The notes under the pieces were generated by a model that did not search any database, was not told the DNA's origin, and worked only from the letters and a program-made list of their open reading frames with translations. Below, piece after piece: positions 27,640 to 37,602 of a DNA stretch of 64,000 bases (its first letter is position 1; every line of letters starts with the position of its first letter). A program made the translations under genes and the position numbers. The DNA lies in the NCBI RefSeq assembly GCF_036170895.1, contig NZ_CP108036.1, positions 868,001-932,000 on the forward strand, written 5' to 3'. The stretch is from Streptomyces erythrochromogenes (GTDB taxonomy: Bacteria > Actinomycetota > Actinomycetes > Streptomycetales > Streptomycetaceae).

Positions 27640-29534
27640 GCGGCGCGCCCAGCATGCCCGTGGCCGGCATACGCCCGGCCCCGGAGCTCCACGACGGCTC
27701 CGCGGCCGACCTCGTCCTGCGCAACGCCAAGGTCTTCACGGGAGACCCCGCCCGGCCCGGGGCCCGCGCCGTCGCCGTCAAGGACGGCCGGGTCCTGGCC
27801 CTCGGCGACGACGACCACGAGCTCGCCGGGCTCGTCGGCCCCGGCACCCGGGTCGTCGACGCGCTCGGCCGCCGCGTGGTCCCCGGGCTGAACGACTCGC
27901 ACCTCCACGTCATCCGCGGCGGCCTGAACTACGTACTGGAGCTGCGCTGGGACGGCGTACGCAGCCTGCGCCGGGCCCTCGCCATGCTGCGCGAGCAGGC
28001 CGGGCGCACCCCCCGCGGCCAGTGGATCCGGGTCGTCGGGGGCTGGACCGCCGAGCAGTTCGCGGAGCGCCGGATGCCGACCGTGGCCGAACTGAACGCG
28101 GCCGCACCCGACACGCCCGTCTTCGTCCTGCACCTGTACCAGTCGGCCCTGATGAACCGGGCCGCCGTCCGGGCCGCCGGGTACACCCGCGACACGCCCG
28201 ACCCGGCCGGCGGGCAGATCGTCCGCGGCCGGGACGGCGAGCCGACCGGGGTGCTGCTGGCGGCGCCGGGCGCCCTCCTCCTCTACTCCACCCTCGCCAA
28301 GGCCCCGGTCCTGGACGAGGCCGCCCGGCGCACCTCCACCCGCCACTTCCTGCGGGAGCTGAACCGTTTCGGGCTCACTTCCGCCCTCGACGCCGCGGGC
28401 GGTTTCCAGAACTTCCCCGGCAACTACGAGACGGTCGTCGACCTGGCCCGCTCGGGCGAACTCTCCCTGCGGATCGCCTACTACCTGTTCCCGCAGACGG
28501 CCGGCCAGGAACTCGCGGACCTCGGGCGCTGGACCGGGACCGTCCGGCCCGGGGACGGCGACGAGTGGCTCCGCCTGGCCGGCGCGGGCGAGAACCTCAC
28601 CTGGGCCGCCGCCGACTTCGAGAACTTCGCCGAGCCCCGGCCCGCGCTCGCCGAGGGCTACGAGGCCGAGTTCGAGCAGGCGGTCCGGCTGCTGCTGGAG
28701 CACGGCTGGGGCTTCCGGCTGCACGCCACCTACGACGAGACCATCCGCCGCGATCTGGCGGTCTTCGAGAAGCTCGCGGCCGAGGGGCTGTTCCCGGGCG
28801 GCGGCCGCTGGCTCTTCGACCACGCCGAGACCGTCTCCGACCGGAGCCTGGACCGCATCGCCGCCCTCGGCGGCGCCGTGTCCGTGCAGAACCGGATGTC
28901 CTTCCAGGGCACCGTCTTCCTCGACCGGTACGGGACCGAGGCCGCCTCCCGCACCCCACCGGTACGGGCCATGCTGGAGCGCGGTCTGACCGTCGCGGCC
29001 GGGACCGACGCCACGCGCGTGTCCTCGTACAACCCGTGGGTGGCGCTGCACTGGCTGGTGACGGGCCGCACCGTGGGCGGTACGGCCCTCTATCCGGCGG
29101 CGAACCTCCTCGGCCGGGAGGAGGCCCTCGGCCTGTACACCCGGGGCGGGGCGCGGCTCACCGGGGAGGAGCACGTCAAGGGCGTCCTGCGGGAGGGGTA
29201 CTACGCCGACCTCGCCGTGCTGTCCGAGGACTACTTCACGGTGCCTGACGCGGCCATCCCCGACATCGAGTCGGTGCTCACCGTCGTCGGCGGACGCATC
29301 GTCCACGCGGACGCGGAGTACGCGGGCCTGGAGGAGGTCCTCCCGCCGGTCGCCCCCGAGTGGAGCCCCGTGGCCCGCTTCGGCGGGTACGCGGGCGGCG
29401 GGGCCCGCCAGGCCGAGGCGATGGCGGAGGCCGTCGCCGAGTCCGAACGGCACCGCCGGTGGCGTGCCGCCCGGGGCGACGCAGCGGTCCCCGGGCCGGC
29501 GCCGGACCTTGTCGACCCCTGCTTCGCGCACTGA
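27636..29534 (+). CDS. YtcJ-like metal-dependent amidohydrolase
   Basis: A 632-residue protein of the amidohydrolase superfamily, YtcJ branch. The metal motif is NDSHLHVIRGG near residue 87. Further metal and catalytic segments are GWGFRLHATYDET (His), LFDHAETVSDRSL (His/Glu) and AAGTDATRVSSYNPW (Asp) near residue 450. A beta-sandwich at both ends carries DLVLRNAKVFTGD and ILTVVGGRIVHAD-like strands, typical of this family. Substrates of YtcJ homologues are mostly unknown amides or N-formyl compounds. It overlaps the esterase by ATGA. Confidence 0.9.
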   Translation: MSGAPSMPVAGIRPAPELHDGSAADLVLRNAKVFTGDPARPGARAVAVKDGRVLALGDDDHELAGLVGPGTRVVDALGRRVVPGLNDSHLHVIRGGLNYVLELRWDGVRSLRRALAMLREQAGRTPRGQWIRVVGGWTAEQFAERRMPTVAELNAAAPDTPVFVLHLYQSALMNRAAVRAAGYTRDTPDPAGGQIVRGRDGEPTGVLLAAPGALLLYSTLAKAPVLDEAARRTSTRHFLRELNRFGLTSALDAAGGFQNFPGNYETVVDLARSGELSLRIAYYLFPQTAGQELADLGRWTGTVRPGDGDEWLRLAGAGENLTWAAADFENFAEPRPALAEGYEAEFEQAVRLLLEHGWGFRLHATYDETIRRDLAVFEKLAAEGLFPGGGRWLFDHAETVSDRSLDRIAALGGAVSVQNRMSFQGTVFLDRYGTEAASRTPPVRAMLERGLTVAAGTDATRVSSYNPWVALHWLVTGRTVGGTALYPAANLLGREEALGLYTRGGARLTGEEHVKGVLREGYYADLAVLSEDYFTVPDAAIPDIESVLTVVGGRIVHADAEYAGLEEVLPPVAPEWSPVARFGGYAGGGARQAEAMAEAVAESERHRRWRAARGDAAVPGPAPDLVDPCFAH

Positions 29535-29554
29535 ACCACGAGGAGACCGCGCTG

Positions 29555-30280
29555 ATGAGTACAGTCCCCGGCGCCACCGCCGACGACGGCCACGGCGGAG
29601 GGCCGTCCGGGCGCCGCTTCGAGCCGGACCTCCGCTCGATGACCCGGATCAACCTGCACCCGATCGCGTCTCCGATGCCCCTCGGATTCTTCACGGTGGC
29701 GATCGCGTCGGTGATGACGGGCTGTCTGCAACTCGGGGTCCTGCAGGCGCAGGACCGCCGGGCGGTCGCCCTGTGCGTGCTGCCCGCCTTCGCCCTGCAG
29801 TTCCTCGTCAGCGTCCTGGCCTTCGGGGCCCGGGACGTGATCGCGGCCACCCTGATGGGCACCTTCGCCGGCAGCTGGCTGGCGTACGCACTGGTCATGG
29901 CCACCGGAGCGGTCGGCGGGCCGAAGGTGCTCGGCGTGTTCAACCTGGCGTTCCTGTGCTTCGGGGCGCTCATGGCGGCGGTGACCCGGCCCAAACGCGC
30001 CCTGTGGCTCGTCCTGGTGGCCTCCTTGCCCCGCTGGGCGGCGACCGGACTGGCCGGGCTGACCGGGGCCGAGTGGCTCACGCGCACCGCCGGGGGACTC
30101 GGCCTCGTGGTGGCGCTCGTGGCCGCGTACGCGGCGTACGCGCTGATGCTGGAGGACATGCGCGGCGAGGAGGTGCTCCCGATCGGCCGCAGCGGACCGG
30201 CGCACCGTGCGGTCGAGGGTGATCTGGCCGTGCAGTTGCGCAACGTGGAGCGGCAGGCGGGCGTACGCCGCACCCTTTGA
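29555..30280 (+). CDS. GPR1/FUN34/YaaH-like membrane protein
   Basis: A 241-residue protein with six hydrophobic segments and a short hydrophilic N-terminus. NLHPIASPMPLGFF before the first helix matches the NPxPLG-type motif of the GPR1/FUN34/YaaH (acetate/succinate uptake) family. The internal segments (LGVFNLAFLCFGALMA) fit less closely, so it is a divergent member. The ATG is preceded by CGAGGAG. It is the last gene of the hydrolase set and could move the small acid released by the enzymes. Confidence 0.72.
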   Translation: MSTVPGATADDGHGGGPSGRRFEPDLRSMTRINLHPIASPMPLGFFTVAIASVMTGCLQLGVLQAQDRRAVALCVLPAFALQFLVSVLAFGARDVIAATLMGTFAGSWLAYALVMATGAVGGPKVLGVFNLAFLCFGALMAAVTRPKRALWLVLVASLPRWAATGLAGLTGAEWLTRTAGGLGLVVALVAAYAAYALMLEDMRGEEVLPIGRSGPAHRAVEGDLAVQLRNVERQAGVRRTL

Positions 30281-30314
30281 GCCGGCGGTGCGGTGCGCCT
30301 GCCGCCCCGCCCGG

Positions 30315-31298
30315 TCAGGCCGTGCCCGGGCCCGGGCCGCTCCGGGTCCGGGCGTCCGCCTGCCACTGTCTGGGCGACATCCCGTAGGCGGCGCGAAAGG
30401 CCCGGCTGAAGTGGGAGGGGCTCACGAAACCCCAGCGCTGGGCCACCGCCGACAGGGACACCGCGGCGGCTCCCGCGGGCCGGGAGAGCTCGCGCCGGCA
30501 CCGTTCCAGCCGCTCCCGGTGGATCCAGCGGCCCACCGTGGTTCCGTCCGACCGGAACAGCTTGTGCAGGTAGCGCACCGAGACGTGGTGCGCGGTCGCG
30601 ATCCGCTCCGGCGAGAGACCGGGGTCGCCGAGGTGGCGCAGGACGTACTCCTTGACGCGGGCCAGCATGCCCCGGGCCGCTTCCGGAGCCTGCGGGTCCA
30701 GCAGCCCGCGCCGCTCGCGGACCAGCACCGCCAGCAGGTCGGCCGTGGTCAGGGCGAGCTGGTGGCCGGTGTACGGGTCGAAGCCGTCGGCCTGCTCGGC
30801 GAGCCGGGCCAAGTAGCCGGCGACCAGCCCCGAGGTCCCGGAACTGCCGCTGAACAGGGTCCCGGTGACGGCCCGCAGGTCGTCGTCCGAGACGCCGAGC
30901 CCCTGCTTGGGCACCCGGAACGCGGTGAAGCGGAAGGCGTCCGGCTGCTCCCTGCGGTAGGGCCGGCCCGCGTCCGAGCAGGTGAAGGTGCCCGGTCGCA
31001 CCAGGGCCTGGCGGCCGTCCTGGGTGAGCCGGGCGGTACCCCGCTGGTGGAGGGTGACGGTCAGGTACTCCGCACCACCCTCGGATATCCGGCGCTCGCT
31101 GCGCGACACCGTCTGCGGGCCGGCCTCGACCACGGAGATCTGCAGCGGTCCGAGCCTGTGGCTGGCGATCGTTCCCGGCGAGGGCTCGCGTTCGTGGAGC
31201 ACGACGTCGAGCGGGATGAAGGTGCCGGACACCAGGGTGTGCCAGTAGTCCGCCCGGTCGGCGGGCGACAGCGGCGAGGTGGACAGTACGACGGACAT
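30315..31298 (-). CDS. AraC family regulator with AraC-binding-like domain
   Basis: A 327-residue protein. The N-terminal ~200 residues are an AraC-binding-like ligand domain (RADYWHTLVSGTFIPLDV, then QDGRQALVRPGTFTCSDAG). The C-terminal ~110 residues hold two HTH units: SPERIATAHHVSVRYLHKLF and VAQRWGFVSPSHFSRAFRAA, ending in the family signature YGMSPRQW. It converges on the hydrolase operon and is the likely specific regulator. The ATG at 31298 is chosen because the upstream codons lack coding character. Confidence 0.88.
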   Translation of the reverse strand: MSVVLSTSPLSPADRADYWHTLVSGTFIPLDVVLHEREPSPGTIASHRLGPLQISVVEAGPQTVSRSERRISEGGAEYLTVTLHQRGTARLTQDGRQALVRPGTFTCSDAGRPYRREQPDAFRFTAFRVPKQGLGVSDDDLRAVTGTLFSGSSGTSGLVAGYLARLAEQADGFDPYTGHQLALTTADLLAVLVRERRGLLDPQAPEAARGMLARVKEYVLRHLGDPGLSPERIATAHHVSVRYLHKLFRSDGTTVGRWIHRERLERCRRELSRPAGAAAVSLSAVAQRWGFVSPSHFSRAFRAAYGMSPRQWQADARTRSGPGPGTA

Positions 31299-31396
31299 GA
31301 GGGGCTCCGAGTGGGGTGCGGTCTTTCCTGTTCCCACTCTCGGACCCGGCGGCGCCGCTGCCATCCGTCACATGACTTGCGTCGTGGCCGGTCGCC

Positions 31397-34105
31397 TCAG
31401 TCGCCCGGCTCCCGCTCGACGACGTCGCGCAGCTGACCGCGCGAGGTCACGCCCAGGACCGGGAAGGCCTGGTAGAGGTGGGTGCCCACGGTCCGCGGCG
31501 ACAGGAAGAGCCGCTCGCCTATCTCGCGGTTGGTCAGGCCCTGCGCCGCCAGCCGGACGATCCGCTGCCGCTGCGGGGTCAGGGACCGCAGCGCGCTGTG
31601 CCGGGCCGACTCGACGGCGACGCCCGCCGCCCGCAGCTCGGCCTCGGCGCGTGCGCCCCAGGGCTCGGCGCCCAGCCCCTCGAAGATCTCCCGCGCCTTG
31701 GTGAGGGCCGCTCGGGCCTCGGCGATCTGCCGCTGCCGGCGCAGCCACTCGCCGTACTCCAGCCAGACCTGGCCGCGTTCGAAGGGCCAGCGCTGTCCGG
31801 CCGGGTCCTGAAGCGCCTCGCGGAAGTACGCACCCGCCCCGGCCGGTCCGGCCAGCAGCGCGGCGGCCCGCAGCAGGATCTGCCGCAGCCGCGGGGAGGC
31901 TCCGTCGCCGACCTCGGCTGTCACCTGCTTCAGGGCGGTACGGGCCTCCTGCGCGTGTCCGGTGAGCACGGCGGCGGCCGCGTGGTCCGCGACGGCGTAG
32001 CAGGACAAGTGGTAATGGGCGGGCGCGCCCGATCCGTCGAAGAGCGCCCGCAGGTGGTGGTGGGCGGCGGCGTGGTCGCCGAGGGCGGTGGCGGCGAAGG
32101 CGGCGGCCCTGCGGGCCCGGACCGTGGTGGCGAGCGCGCAGGCCGGTTCGGTGACGGCCAGCACGGCTGCCGCGTGCCGCTGGGCGGCCGCGGTGTCCCC
32201 GGTCAGGGCGCACAGGGTCGCCAGGACGGCGAGCGCCCGTACGGTTCCGAGGTTGTGCTGCCCGGCGAGGAACCGGTCCGCGAGCCGTTCGACGCCGAGG
32301 CGGGCGTCCGCCCACCGGCCGCCGTCGAGGTTGGCCAGGGCCAGGTCGGCGGCGGCCGTCCCGGCGTGGAAGTCCGCCGCGTCCTCCCACTGCGGGTTGA
32401 CCACGTCGCCCAGCAGGCTCACGGCCGTCTCGGTCTCGTCGAGCAGCATGCACAGCACACCGAGGGTGTGCTTCTGGGTGGGGATCAGGCCGGGGGCCGC
32501 GGTGACCGCGGGGAGGTGGCCGCGCACCGTGTTGCCGTGCAGGTAGGGGTCCGTGGCGCCGATGTCCCAGAGGTGGAAGGGATGCGTGGCCATGCCCTCG
32601 TCGCCGGCGCGGGCGGCCAGCATCGGCCGGATCCGCTCACGCTGGGCGGGGATGCCGGAGTGGTAGACGATGCCCGTCGCGATGGTGGAGACTCCCCCGT
32701 CGATCTGCGCCGACCCGGGCAGCTCGTCGGGCACGACCAGGCAGAACGCCCGTTCCATGCGCAGCATCAGCATTTCGACCAGCCCGCTGAAAGCGGATAT
32801 CCAGCGCAGCGCGTCCGGGTCCCCGTCGAGCCGCGAGGCCTCGGCGGCGAGGTGCTCGGCCTTCGCGATGTCGCCCACGACGACGGCGGCGTAGGCCGCG
32901 GTGGCCTGCAGCCGCGCCCGTTCGGTCGGGGCCGGGTGCAGCTGCGCGGCCCGCTCCAGCCCGGCCAGTGCCTCGGCGACCGCGCCCCGGCCGAGCGCCC
33001 GCATGGCAGCGGCCTCCAGGGCGGTGGCGACCGGCTCCTCGGGGCTCACGGTGGCGGCCGACAGCTGCCAGGCGCGGCGCTCGGGGTGGCTCCCGAGGGC
33101 GTCCGCGAGGGCCAGGTGGGCGCGGCGGCGCTCGGCGAACGGGGCGGAGCCGTAGATCGCCGAACGGATCAGGGGGTGGCGGAAGTCGATGCGGTCGGCG
33201 TGCAGCCGTACGAGCCCCGCCCGCTCGGCGGGCAGCCACACGTCGGTGCGGGAGCCGGGCGGCAGTGCGGCCAGTACGTCGGCCAGGCCCGCGCCCTCGG
33301 CGGCCGCGGCCACGAGCAGCGCCTCGCGGGTGGCCCCGGGCAGTTCGTCGACCCTGGCGGCGAAGGTCCGCTCCAGCAGGTCGGTGACGGGTAGTGGCCC
33401 CACGGCCGGAAGCTGCCCGTCCCGCGCCGCCGACCGGGCGAGTTCCACCAGTGCGAGGGGGTTGCCGGCGGCGGTGGCGAGCACGGCGCGCCGGGTCGGG
33501 CCGACGGGCGGATCGGGCTGGGCGCTGAGCAGTTCCTCCGCCTCGGCGGGCGCGAGGGCGGCCACCACCAGCTGCGGTACCGACGGGTCGAGCCAGTCGG
33601 GCCGATGGGAGCCGCGGGCCGTGACGAGCAGGCCGATCGACTCGCCGGCCAGCCGCCGGGCGAGGAAGCCCAGCACCTGGCAGCTGCCCCGGTCGAGCCA
33701 GTGGGCGTCGTCGACGGCGAGGAGCAGCGGCCCGGTCGAGGCGACCTGTGAGGCGAGGGTCAGGACGGCCAGGCTCATCATCATGGGGTCGGGCGGCGTG
33801 GGGTCCTCGCCCAGCCCGAAGGCGCCGAGCAGCGCGCCGCGCTGACGGACCGGCAGGCCGTCCACGCCGTCCAGTACGGGCAGCAGGAGTTGGTGCAGGC
33901 CGGCGAAGGCGAGCTCGGTCTCGGCGGCGTTCCCCCGGACCCGCAGCACCCGGGTCCCGGCGCGCTCGGCCTCGCCGACCGCGGTGTCCAGCAGCAGGGT
34001 CTTGCCGACTCCGGCCTCCCCGAGCAGCAGCACGGACGCCGCCGCCGCGCGGGGGGAGAGAGCCTCGGCGATGAACGCCCGTTCTTCCTGACGCCCGATC
34101 ACCAC
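31397..34105 (-). CDS. large LuxR (LAL-type) ATPase regulator
   Basis: A 902-residue protein from a GTG preceded by CAGGAG. Walker A is GEAGVGKT (near residue 30) and Walker B is LLLAVDDAHW (near 128). A long Ala-rich helical middle resembles TPR-type repeats. The last ~65 residues form a LuxR HTH (LTPQRQRIVRLAAQGLTNRE, then FLSPRTVGTHLYQ). LAL regulators activate secondary metabolism or sugar-use operons in actinomycetes. It lies behind the AraC gene on the same strand; which genes it controls is not evident from the sequence. Confidence 0.9.
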   Translation of the reverse strand: MVIGRQEERAFIAEALSPRAAAASVLLLGEAGVGKTLLLDTAVGEAERAGTRVLRVRGNAAETELAFAGLHQLLLPVLDGVDGLPVRQRGALLGAFGLGEDPTPPDPMMMSLAVLTLASQVASTGPLLLAVDDAHWLDRGSCQVLGFLARRLAGESIGLLVTARGSHRPDWLDPSVPQLVVAALAPAEAEELLSAQPDPPVGPTRRAVLATAAGNPLALVELARSAARDGQLPAVGPLPVTDLLERTFAARVDELPGATREALLVAAAAEGAGLADVLAALPPGSRTDVWLPAERAGLVRLHADRIDFRHPLIRSAIYGSAPFAERRRAHLALADALGSHPERRAWQLSAATVSPEEPVATALEAAAMRALGRGAVAEALAGLERAAQLHPAPTERARLQATAAYAAVVVGDIAKAEHLAAEASRLDGDPDALRWISAFSGLVEMLMLRMERAFCLVVPDELPGSAQIDGGVSTIATGIVYHSGIPAQRERIRPMLAARAGDEGMATHPFHLWDIGATDPYLHGNTVRGHLPAVTAAPGLIPTQKHTLGVLCMLLDETETAVSLLGDVVNPQWEDAADFHAGTAAADLALANLDGGRWADARLGVERLADRFLAGQHNLGTVRALAVLATLCALTGDTAAAQRHAAAVLAVTEPACALATTVRARRAAAFAATALGDHAAAHHHLRALFDGSGAPAHYHLSCYAVADHAAAAVLTGHAQEARTALKQVTAEVGDGASPRLRQILLRAAALLAGPAGAGAYFREALQDPAGQRWPFERGQVWLEYGEWLRRQRQIAEARAALTKAREIFEGLGAEPWGARAEAELRAAGVAVESARHSALRSLTPQRQRIVRLAAQGLTNREIGERLFLSPRTVGTHLYQAFPVLGVTSRGQLRDVVEREPGD

Positions 34106-34268
34106 TGAACTCCTGAAACTCCTCGCGCGGGGGCGGGGTCCGCCCGTTCCGGAGCATATCCGCCGCTCACACCTCGGTGGACTCCCAGGACTTGGTGCCG
34201 CAGTCGCCCCTCACCGGAGGTCCTGCGCCCGACGGCACCTCGGACCACGCGATGCCCGCGCGCCGGAT

Positions 34269-34823
34269 TCACTGTCCGCGCATCCCCCGACGGATGGTCC
34301 GCACGCCGAACCACTGCTCGGCGCCGAACTCCTCGAACCGCTCCACCTCGGTGAAGCCGAGCTTCGCCGCGAGGCGCACGGAGCGGTCGTTGGCGCTCTG
34401 GGTGCACAGCACCACGGGCTCGCCGGGACGGGCGTCGGCGAACCAGTCGAGGGCCGCAGCGCACGCCTCTGCGGCGTAGCCGCACCCCCAGGCGTGCGGC
34501 AGGAACGTGTAGCCGAGCTCGGCCTCCCCGGCCTCCGGACGGATGTGCCCGGGACGGCCCGGAGCGCGCTGATCGAGCGTGATCATGCCGATCATCGCTC
34601 CGTCGAGCTCGGTCACGAAGGAGCCGGGGCGCCGGCCGGGCACCTCGGGCACGCGCCGCTCCAGCTCGTCACGCGGCCGGGCGCCACCGAGGTAGGTGCC
34701 CACCTTCGCGGAGGCGAACAGCTCGATGAACGCCGGGCGGTCCCGGGCCTCGGACTCGCGGAGCACGAGCCGTTCGGTCCGTAACGGGGCGGGCGGCCAG
34801 TCGACGTGTTCGATTCCGATCAT
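34269..34823 (-). CDS. GNAT N-acetyltransferase (RimJ/RimL-like)
   Basis: About 184 residues. TERLVLRESEARDRPAFIEL at the start and the acetyl-CoA site region ELGYTFLPHAWGCGYAAEAC, followed by NDRSVRLAAKLGFTEVERF, are characteristic of RimJ/RimL-type acetyltransferases that modify protein N-termini or small amines. The ATG at 34823 has GAGGTAGG upstream; a TTG three codons earlier is possible. It is a single gene with no close operon partners. Confidence 0.88.
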   Translation of the reverse strand: MIGIEHVDWPPAPLRTERLVLRESEARDRPAFIELFASAKVGTYLGGARPRDELERRVPEVPGRRPGSFVTELDGAMIGMITLDQRAPGRPGHIRPEAGEAELGYTFLPHAWGCGYAAEACAAALDWFADARPGEPVVLCTQSANDRSVRLAAKLGFTEVERFEEFGAEQWFGVRTIRRGMRGQ

Positions 34824-34861
34824 GGCGGGCAACCTACCTCACGAGCCGGTCGTCGGTCGGG

Positions 34862-35128
34862 TCAGTCGGGCCAGGTGCCGGTGAGGCGCCTGACGGCCAC
34901 GGCTCCGCCCCGGTCGATCGCCGCCTTGACCGCGGCGAACACGGCGCCCTGCAGGATCGCGGCGATGAGGATCTCCCGCCACGACCGGTCCTGGTCGGTG
35001 GCATTCGGTGCGTCGTCCTCGTGGCCGAGCCGCTTCCACACCTGCTTGAACGCGATGCCGGCCAGCACGCCTCCGAGGGCGCCCAGGGTCATCCCCACGG
35101 GCTTGTACGCGACGGTCGAGGCCTTCAT
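34862..35128 (-). CDS. DUF4235 small membrane protein
   Basis: An 88-residue protein starting at an ATG preceded by GGAGGAGGT. The glycine-rich first helix (VGMTLGALGGVLAGIAFKQVW), the central acidic loop and the second helix (ILIAAILQGAVFAAVKAAID) match DUF4235, a small actinobacterial membrane family of unknown function often seen near stress genes. It is divergent from the hemerythrin gene across 155 bp. Confidence 0.82.
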   Translation of the reverse strand: MKASTVAYKPVGMTLGALGGVLAGIAFKQVWKRLGHEDDAPNATDQDRSWREILIAAILQGAVFAAVKAAIDRGGAVAVRRLTGTWPD

Positions 35129-35283
35129 GAGTACCTCCTCCACGGGTTCGCGTGCTGTTCTTCCTCCCCTGCGCCTGCCCGGTCCTGCGCGCGGCTAACG
35201 CGTGCGGGGCCGGGTAGACGCGGAACCGGGCCGGCAGTCCGTGCCGGTCAGCAGGCCGATCCTCGACGGAACGGAGTTTCGCC

Positions 35284-35817
35284 ATGGCACACGCAGTCGA
35301 CGTCATCACCGAACTGACCGCGGACCACCGCGAGATGGACGAGACGTTCGACATCCTCGTACAGGCCGTCCCCGCGGCAGAACGGCAGACGGCGGCGGAG
35401 CGGCTGACGATCGAACTCGTCCGGCACACGGTCGCCGAGGAGGAGCACCTCTATCCGACCCTCCGGGAGGTGCTCCCGGACGGTGATCTCATCGCGGACC
35501 GGGAGATCGCCGACCACGCCCGGATGGAGAAGATCCTCAAGGACCTCGAGGGGCTCGACGCCGACGGACCCGAGTTCGACCAGCTCGTCGCGGCGCTCAG
35601 GGCCGAGGTCACCGCGCACGTCTGGGACGAGGAGGAGAACCTCTTCCCCCGGCTGCGGGAGACCTGCGCGCAGGAGGCCCTGGAACGGATGGGCGACAGC
35701 GTCCGGTGCGCGAAGCTGCGTGCGCCCCGCTCCCCCGGCACCCCGCCGGCGGCGGCCCCGGGCATCGGCCTGGTGGACCACGCCCGCGACCTCGTCACGA
35801 ACCGCGGCCACCGGTAG
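35284..35817 (+). CDS. hemerythrin HHE domain protein
   Basis: A 177-residue protein with a four-helix hemerythrin-like domain. Metal ligands are visible at LTADHREMDE, VRHTVAEEEHLYP, IADHARMEKIL and VTAHVWDEEENLFP. Such proteins bind a di-iron site and sense or scavenge oxygen or nitric oxide; many in actinobacteria are stress-linked. The C-terminal ~40 residues are Pro/Ala-rich and probably disordered. The ATG is preceded by ACGGAG. Confidence 0.88.
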   Translation: MAHAVDVITELTADHREMDETFDILVQAVPAAERQTAAERLTIELVRHTVAEEEHLYPTLREVLPDGDLIADREIADHARMEKILKDLEGLDADGPEFDQLVAALRAEVTAHVWDEEENLFPRLRETCAQEALERMGDSVRCAKLRAPRSPGTPPAAAPGIGLVDHARDLVTNRGHR

Positions 35818-35917
35818 CCCGCGCGGGTACCGAGCGGCGGCCCGCCCGCCGCCGGTCGCCCGGCCGCGCCCGTGCCGCCGTACGGGGCTGCGGCCGCCGC
35901 GTCCGGCGGCGGGTGGT

Positions 35918-37453
35918 TCATTCGCCGGTGGTGGAGGCGACCGGCAGACGGTCCGGGGCCCCGGGCTCGTGCGGGGTGGGGGCCGGGGCAGGGGCGGTGG
36001 TGGGGCGTTCGGTCCAGAACGTGCCGGACGCCGCACGGCGGGCGAGCATCAGGAGCACTCCGACCAGGCTCAGGCCGAAGGCGATGACCAGGGGCGGGCC
36101 CATGCCGAACCAGGCCGCTCCGCCGGATGAGTTGGCCGGATCCGCCATGTCGGCCACCGCCTCCACGAGCAACCAGACCAGCATGGCCGCGCCGACGAGC
36201 GGGCCGGCCCCGATGAGCAGGAACTCGCGCAGGCTCGCGGTGAGCCGGCGCCGGTGGTAGACCGCGCAGGCGATGCCGGTGAGGGCGTAGTAGAAGGCGA
36301 TCAGCAGGGACAGCGCCGTCAGGGAGTCGGCGAGGGCGTTCTCGCTGATCCGGTGGATGAGCAGGTACCAGGCGGTGGCCGTGCCGGCGACCCACCAGGT
36401 GCTGACGGCGGGGGTGCGGTAGCGGGGGTGGATCATGCCGAAACGGCTCGGCAGGGCGTGCCGGCGCGCCATGGAGAGCGCGGTGCGCGACGCCGGGATG
36501 ATCGTCGTCTGGGTCGAGGCGAGTGCCGAGGTGGCGACGGCCAGCAGGACGATCCAGTCCCAGCCGCCGAGGGCCTCACGGGCCAGGGAGGCGAAGACGG
36601 CCTCCTCGTCGTCGGCGTGCGCGGCGAGGTAGCCGGTACCGGCGAAGGCGACGACCGCGAAGGCCACGGAGACGTAGGTGGCCAGGAGGACGACGGTCGA
36701 CCAGATGCCGGCCCGCCCCGGCGCCGAGGAGGGGTCCTTCGTCTCCTCGGTGAGGTTCACGGCCGACTCCCAGCCCCAGTACACGAAGACGCCGAGGAGC
36801 AGCCCGCCGGTCAGCGCCGTTCCGCCCGCCGCGAAGGGGTCGAGCCAGCCGGCGGCCGGCCGTACGGCGTCGAGTGAGGCGGTGCCCGCGTAGACCCGGT
36901 ACAGGGCCACCCCCGCGAACACGAAGAGGCAGACGGTCTGCAGCAGGACCAGGACGTTCTGCAACCGGGCCGCCGCCTGCGTGTCCCGTACGCACAGCGC
37001 CGCCATCACCACGATCACGAGCACGGTCAGCGCCTGGCGGATCAGGGTGTCGCCCGCGAGGGCGTCCAGGCCGACGGCCAGCAGGCCGAAGTTCACGGCC
37101 ACGTCGGCCAGCGAGCCGACGACCAGGACGCCGGTCATCGTGATCGCCCAGCCTCCGAGCCACCCGGCCGTGGGACCCAGCGCGCGCGTCACCCAGGAGA
37201 AGGTCGTGCCGCAGTCGGGATCGGCGCGGTTCAGGTAGTAGAAGGCGGATGCGATGAGGACCATCGGTACGAAGGACGCGAGCATCACCCCGGGAGCGTG
37301 TAGGCCGACCAGCGCGACGATCGGCCCGATCACCGCGGCCAGGGAGTACGCCGGCGAGGTGGCGTTGAGCCCGATGGCGAGCGCGTCGACGAACCCGATC
37401 GCGTTCGGTCTGAGCGTGGCGGCCTGCGGCGTCCGCGGGGTGTCTTCGACCAT
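35918..37453 (-). CDS. APC superfamily amino-acid permease
   Basis: A 511-residue protein with about 12 helices. GLNATSPAYSLAAVIGPIV in helix 1 and CGTTFSWVTRALGP after helix 2 match the APC amino acid/polyamine family. YFYYALTGIACAVYHRRRL lies near helix 10. The C-terminus is a charged Pro-rich tail. A 21-bp site shared with the saccharopine-dehydrogenase-like gene lies 66 nt upstream of the ATG. The two genes flank a TetR regulator, so import of an amino acid or derivative followed by NAD(P)-dependent metabolism is likely. Confidence 0.9.
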   Translation of the reverse strand: MVEDTPRTPQAATLRPNAIGFVDALAIGLNATSPAYSLAAVIGPIVALVGLHAPGVMLASFVPMVLIASAFYYLNRADPDCGTTFSWVTRALGPTAGWLGGWAITMTGVLVVGSLADVAVNFGLLAVGLDALAGDTLIRQALTVLVIVVMAALCVRDTQAAARLQNVLVLLQTVCLFVFAGVALYRVYAGTASLDAVRPAAGWLDPFAAGGTALTGGLLLGVFVYWGWESAVNLTEETKDPSSAPGRAGIWSTVVLLATYVSVAFAVVAFAGTGYLAAHADDEEAVFASLAREALGGWDWIVLLAVATSALASTQTTIIPASRTALSMARRHALPSRFGMIHPRYRTPAVSTWWVAGTATAWYLLIHRISENALADSLTALSLLIAFYYALTGIACAVYHRRRLTASLREFLLIGAGPLVGAAMLVWLLVEAVADMADPANSSGGAAWFGMGPPLVIAFGLSLVGVLLMLARRAASGTFWTERPTTAPAPAPTPHEPGAPDRLPVASTTGE

Positions 37454-37519
37454 GGTCCCTCACTGGTGCGGTGTGAACGGGGCGTGAATGCGATGAGGAA
37501 ACCCGTGCGCCGCCCAGAG

Positions 37520-37540
37520 GGTCAATGGTGTTGGCATAAG
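37520..37540 (-). promoter_or_regulatory. 21-bp operator/promoter element upstream of the APC permease
   Basis: Read on the minus strand this is C followed by TTATGCCAACACCATTGACC, identical over 21 bp to the element at 38338-38358. It ends in TTGACC, usable as a -35 box, and lies exactly 66 nt before the permease ATG. It is probably bound by the adjacent TetR protein. Confidence 0.75.
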
Positions 37541-37602
37541 CCCTGCCGCCCAGGCCCCGTCCCGGCCCCGCCCCCGGCTCAGGCCCACGCCCCGGCCCCC
37601 GC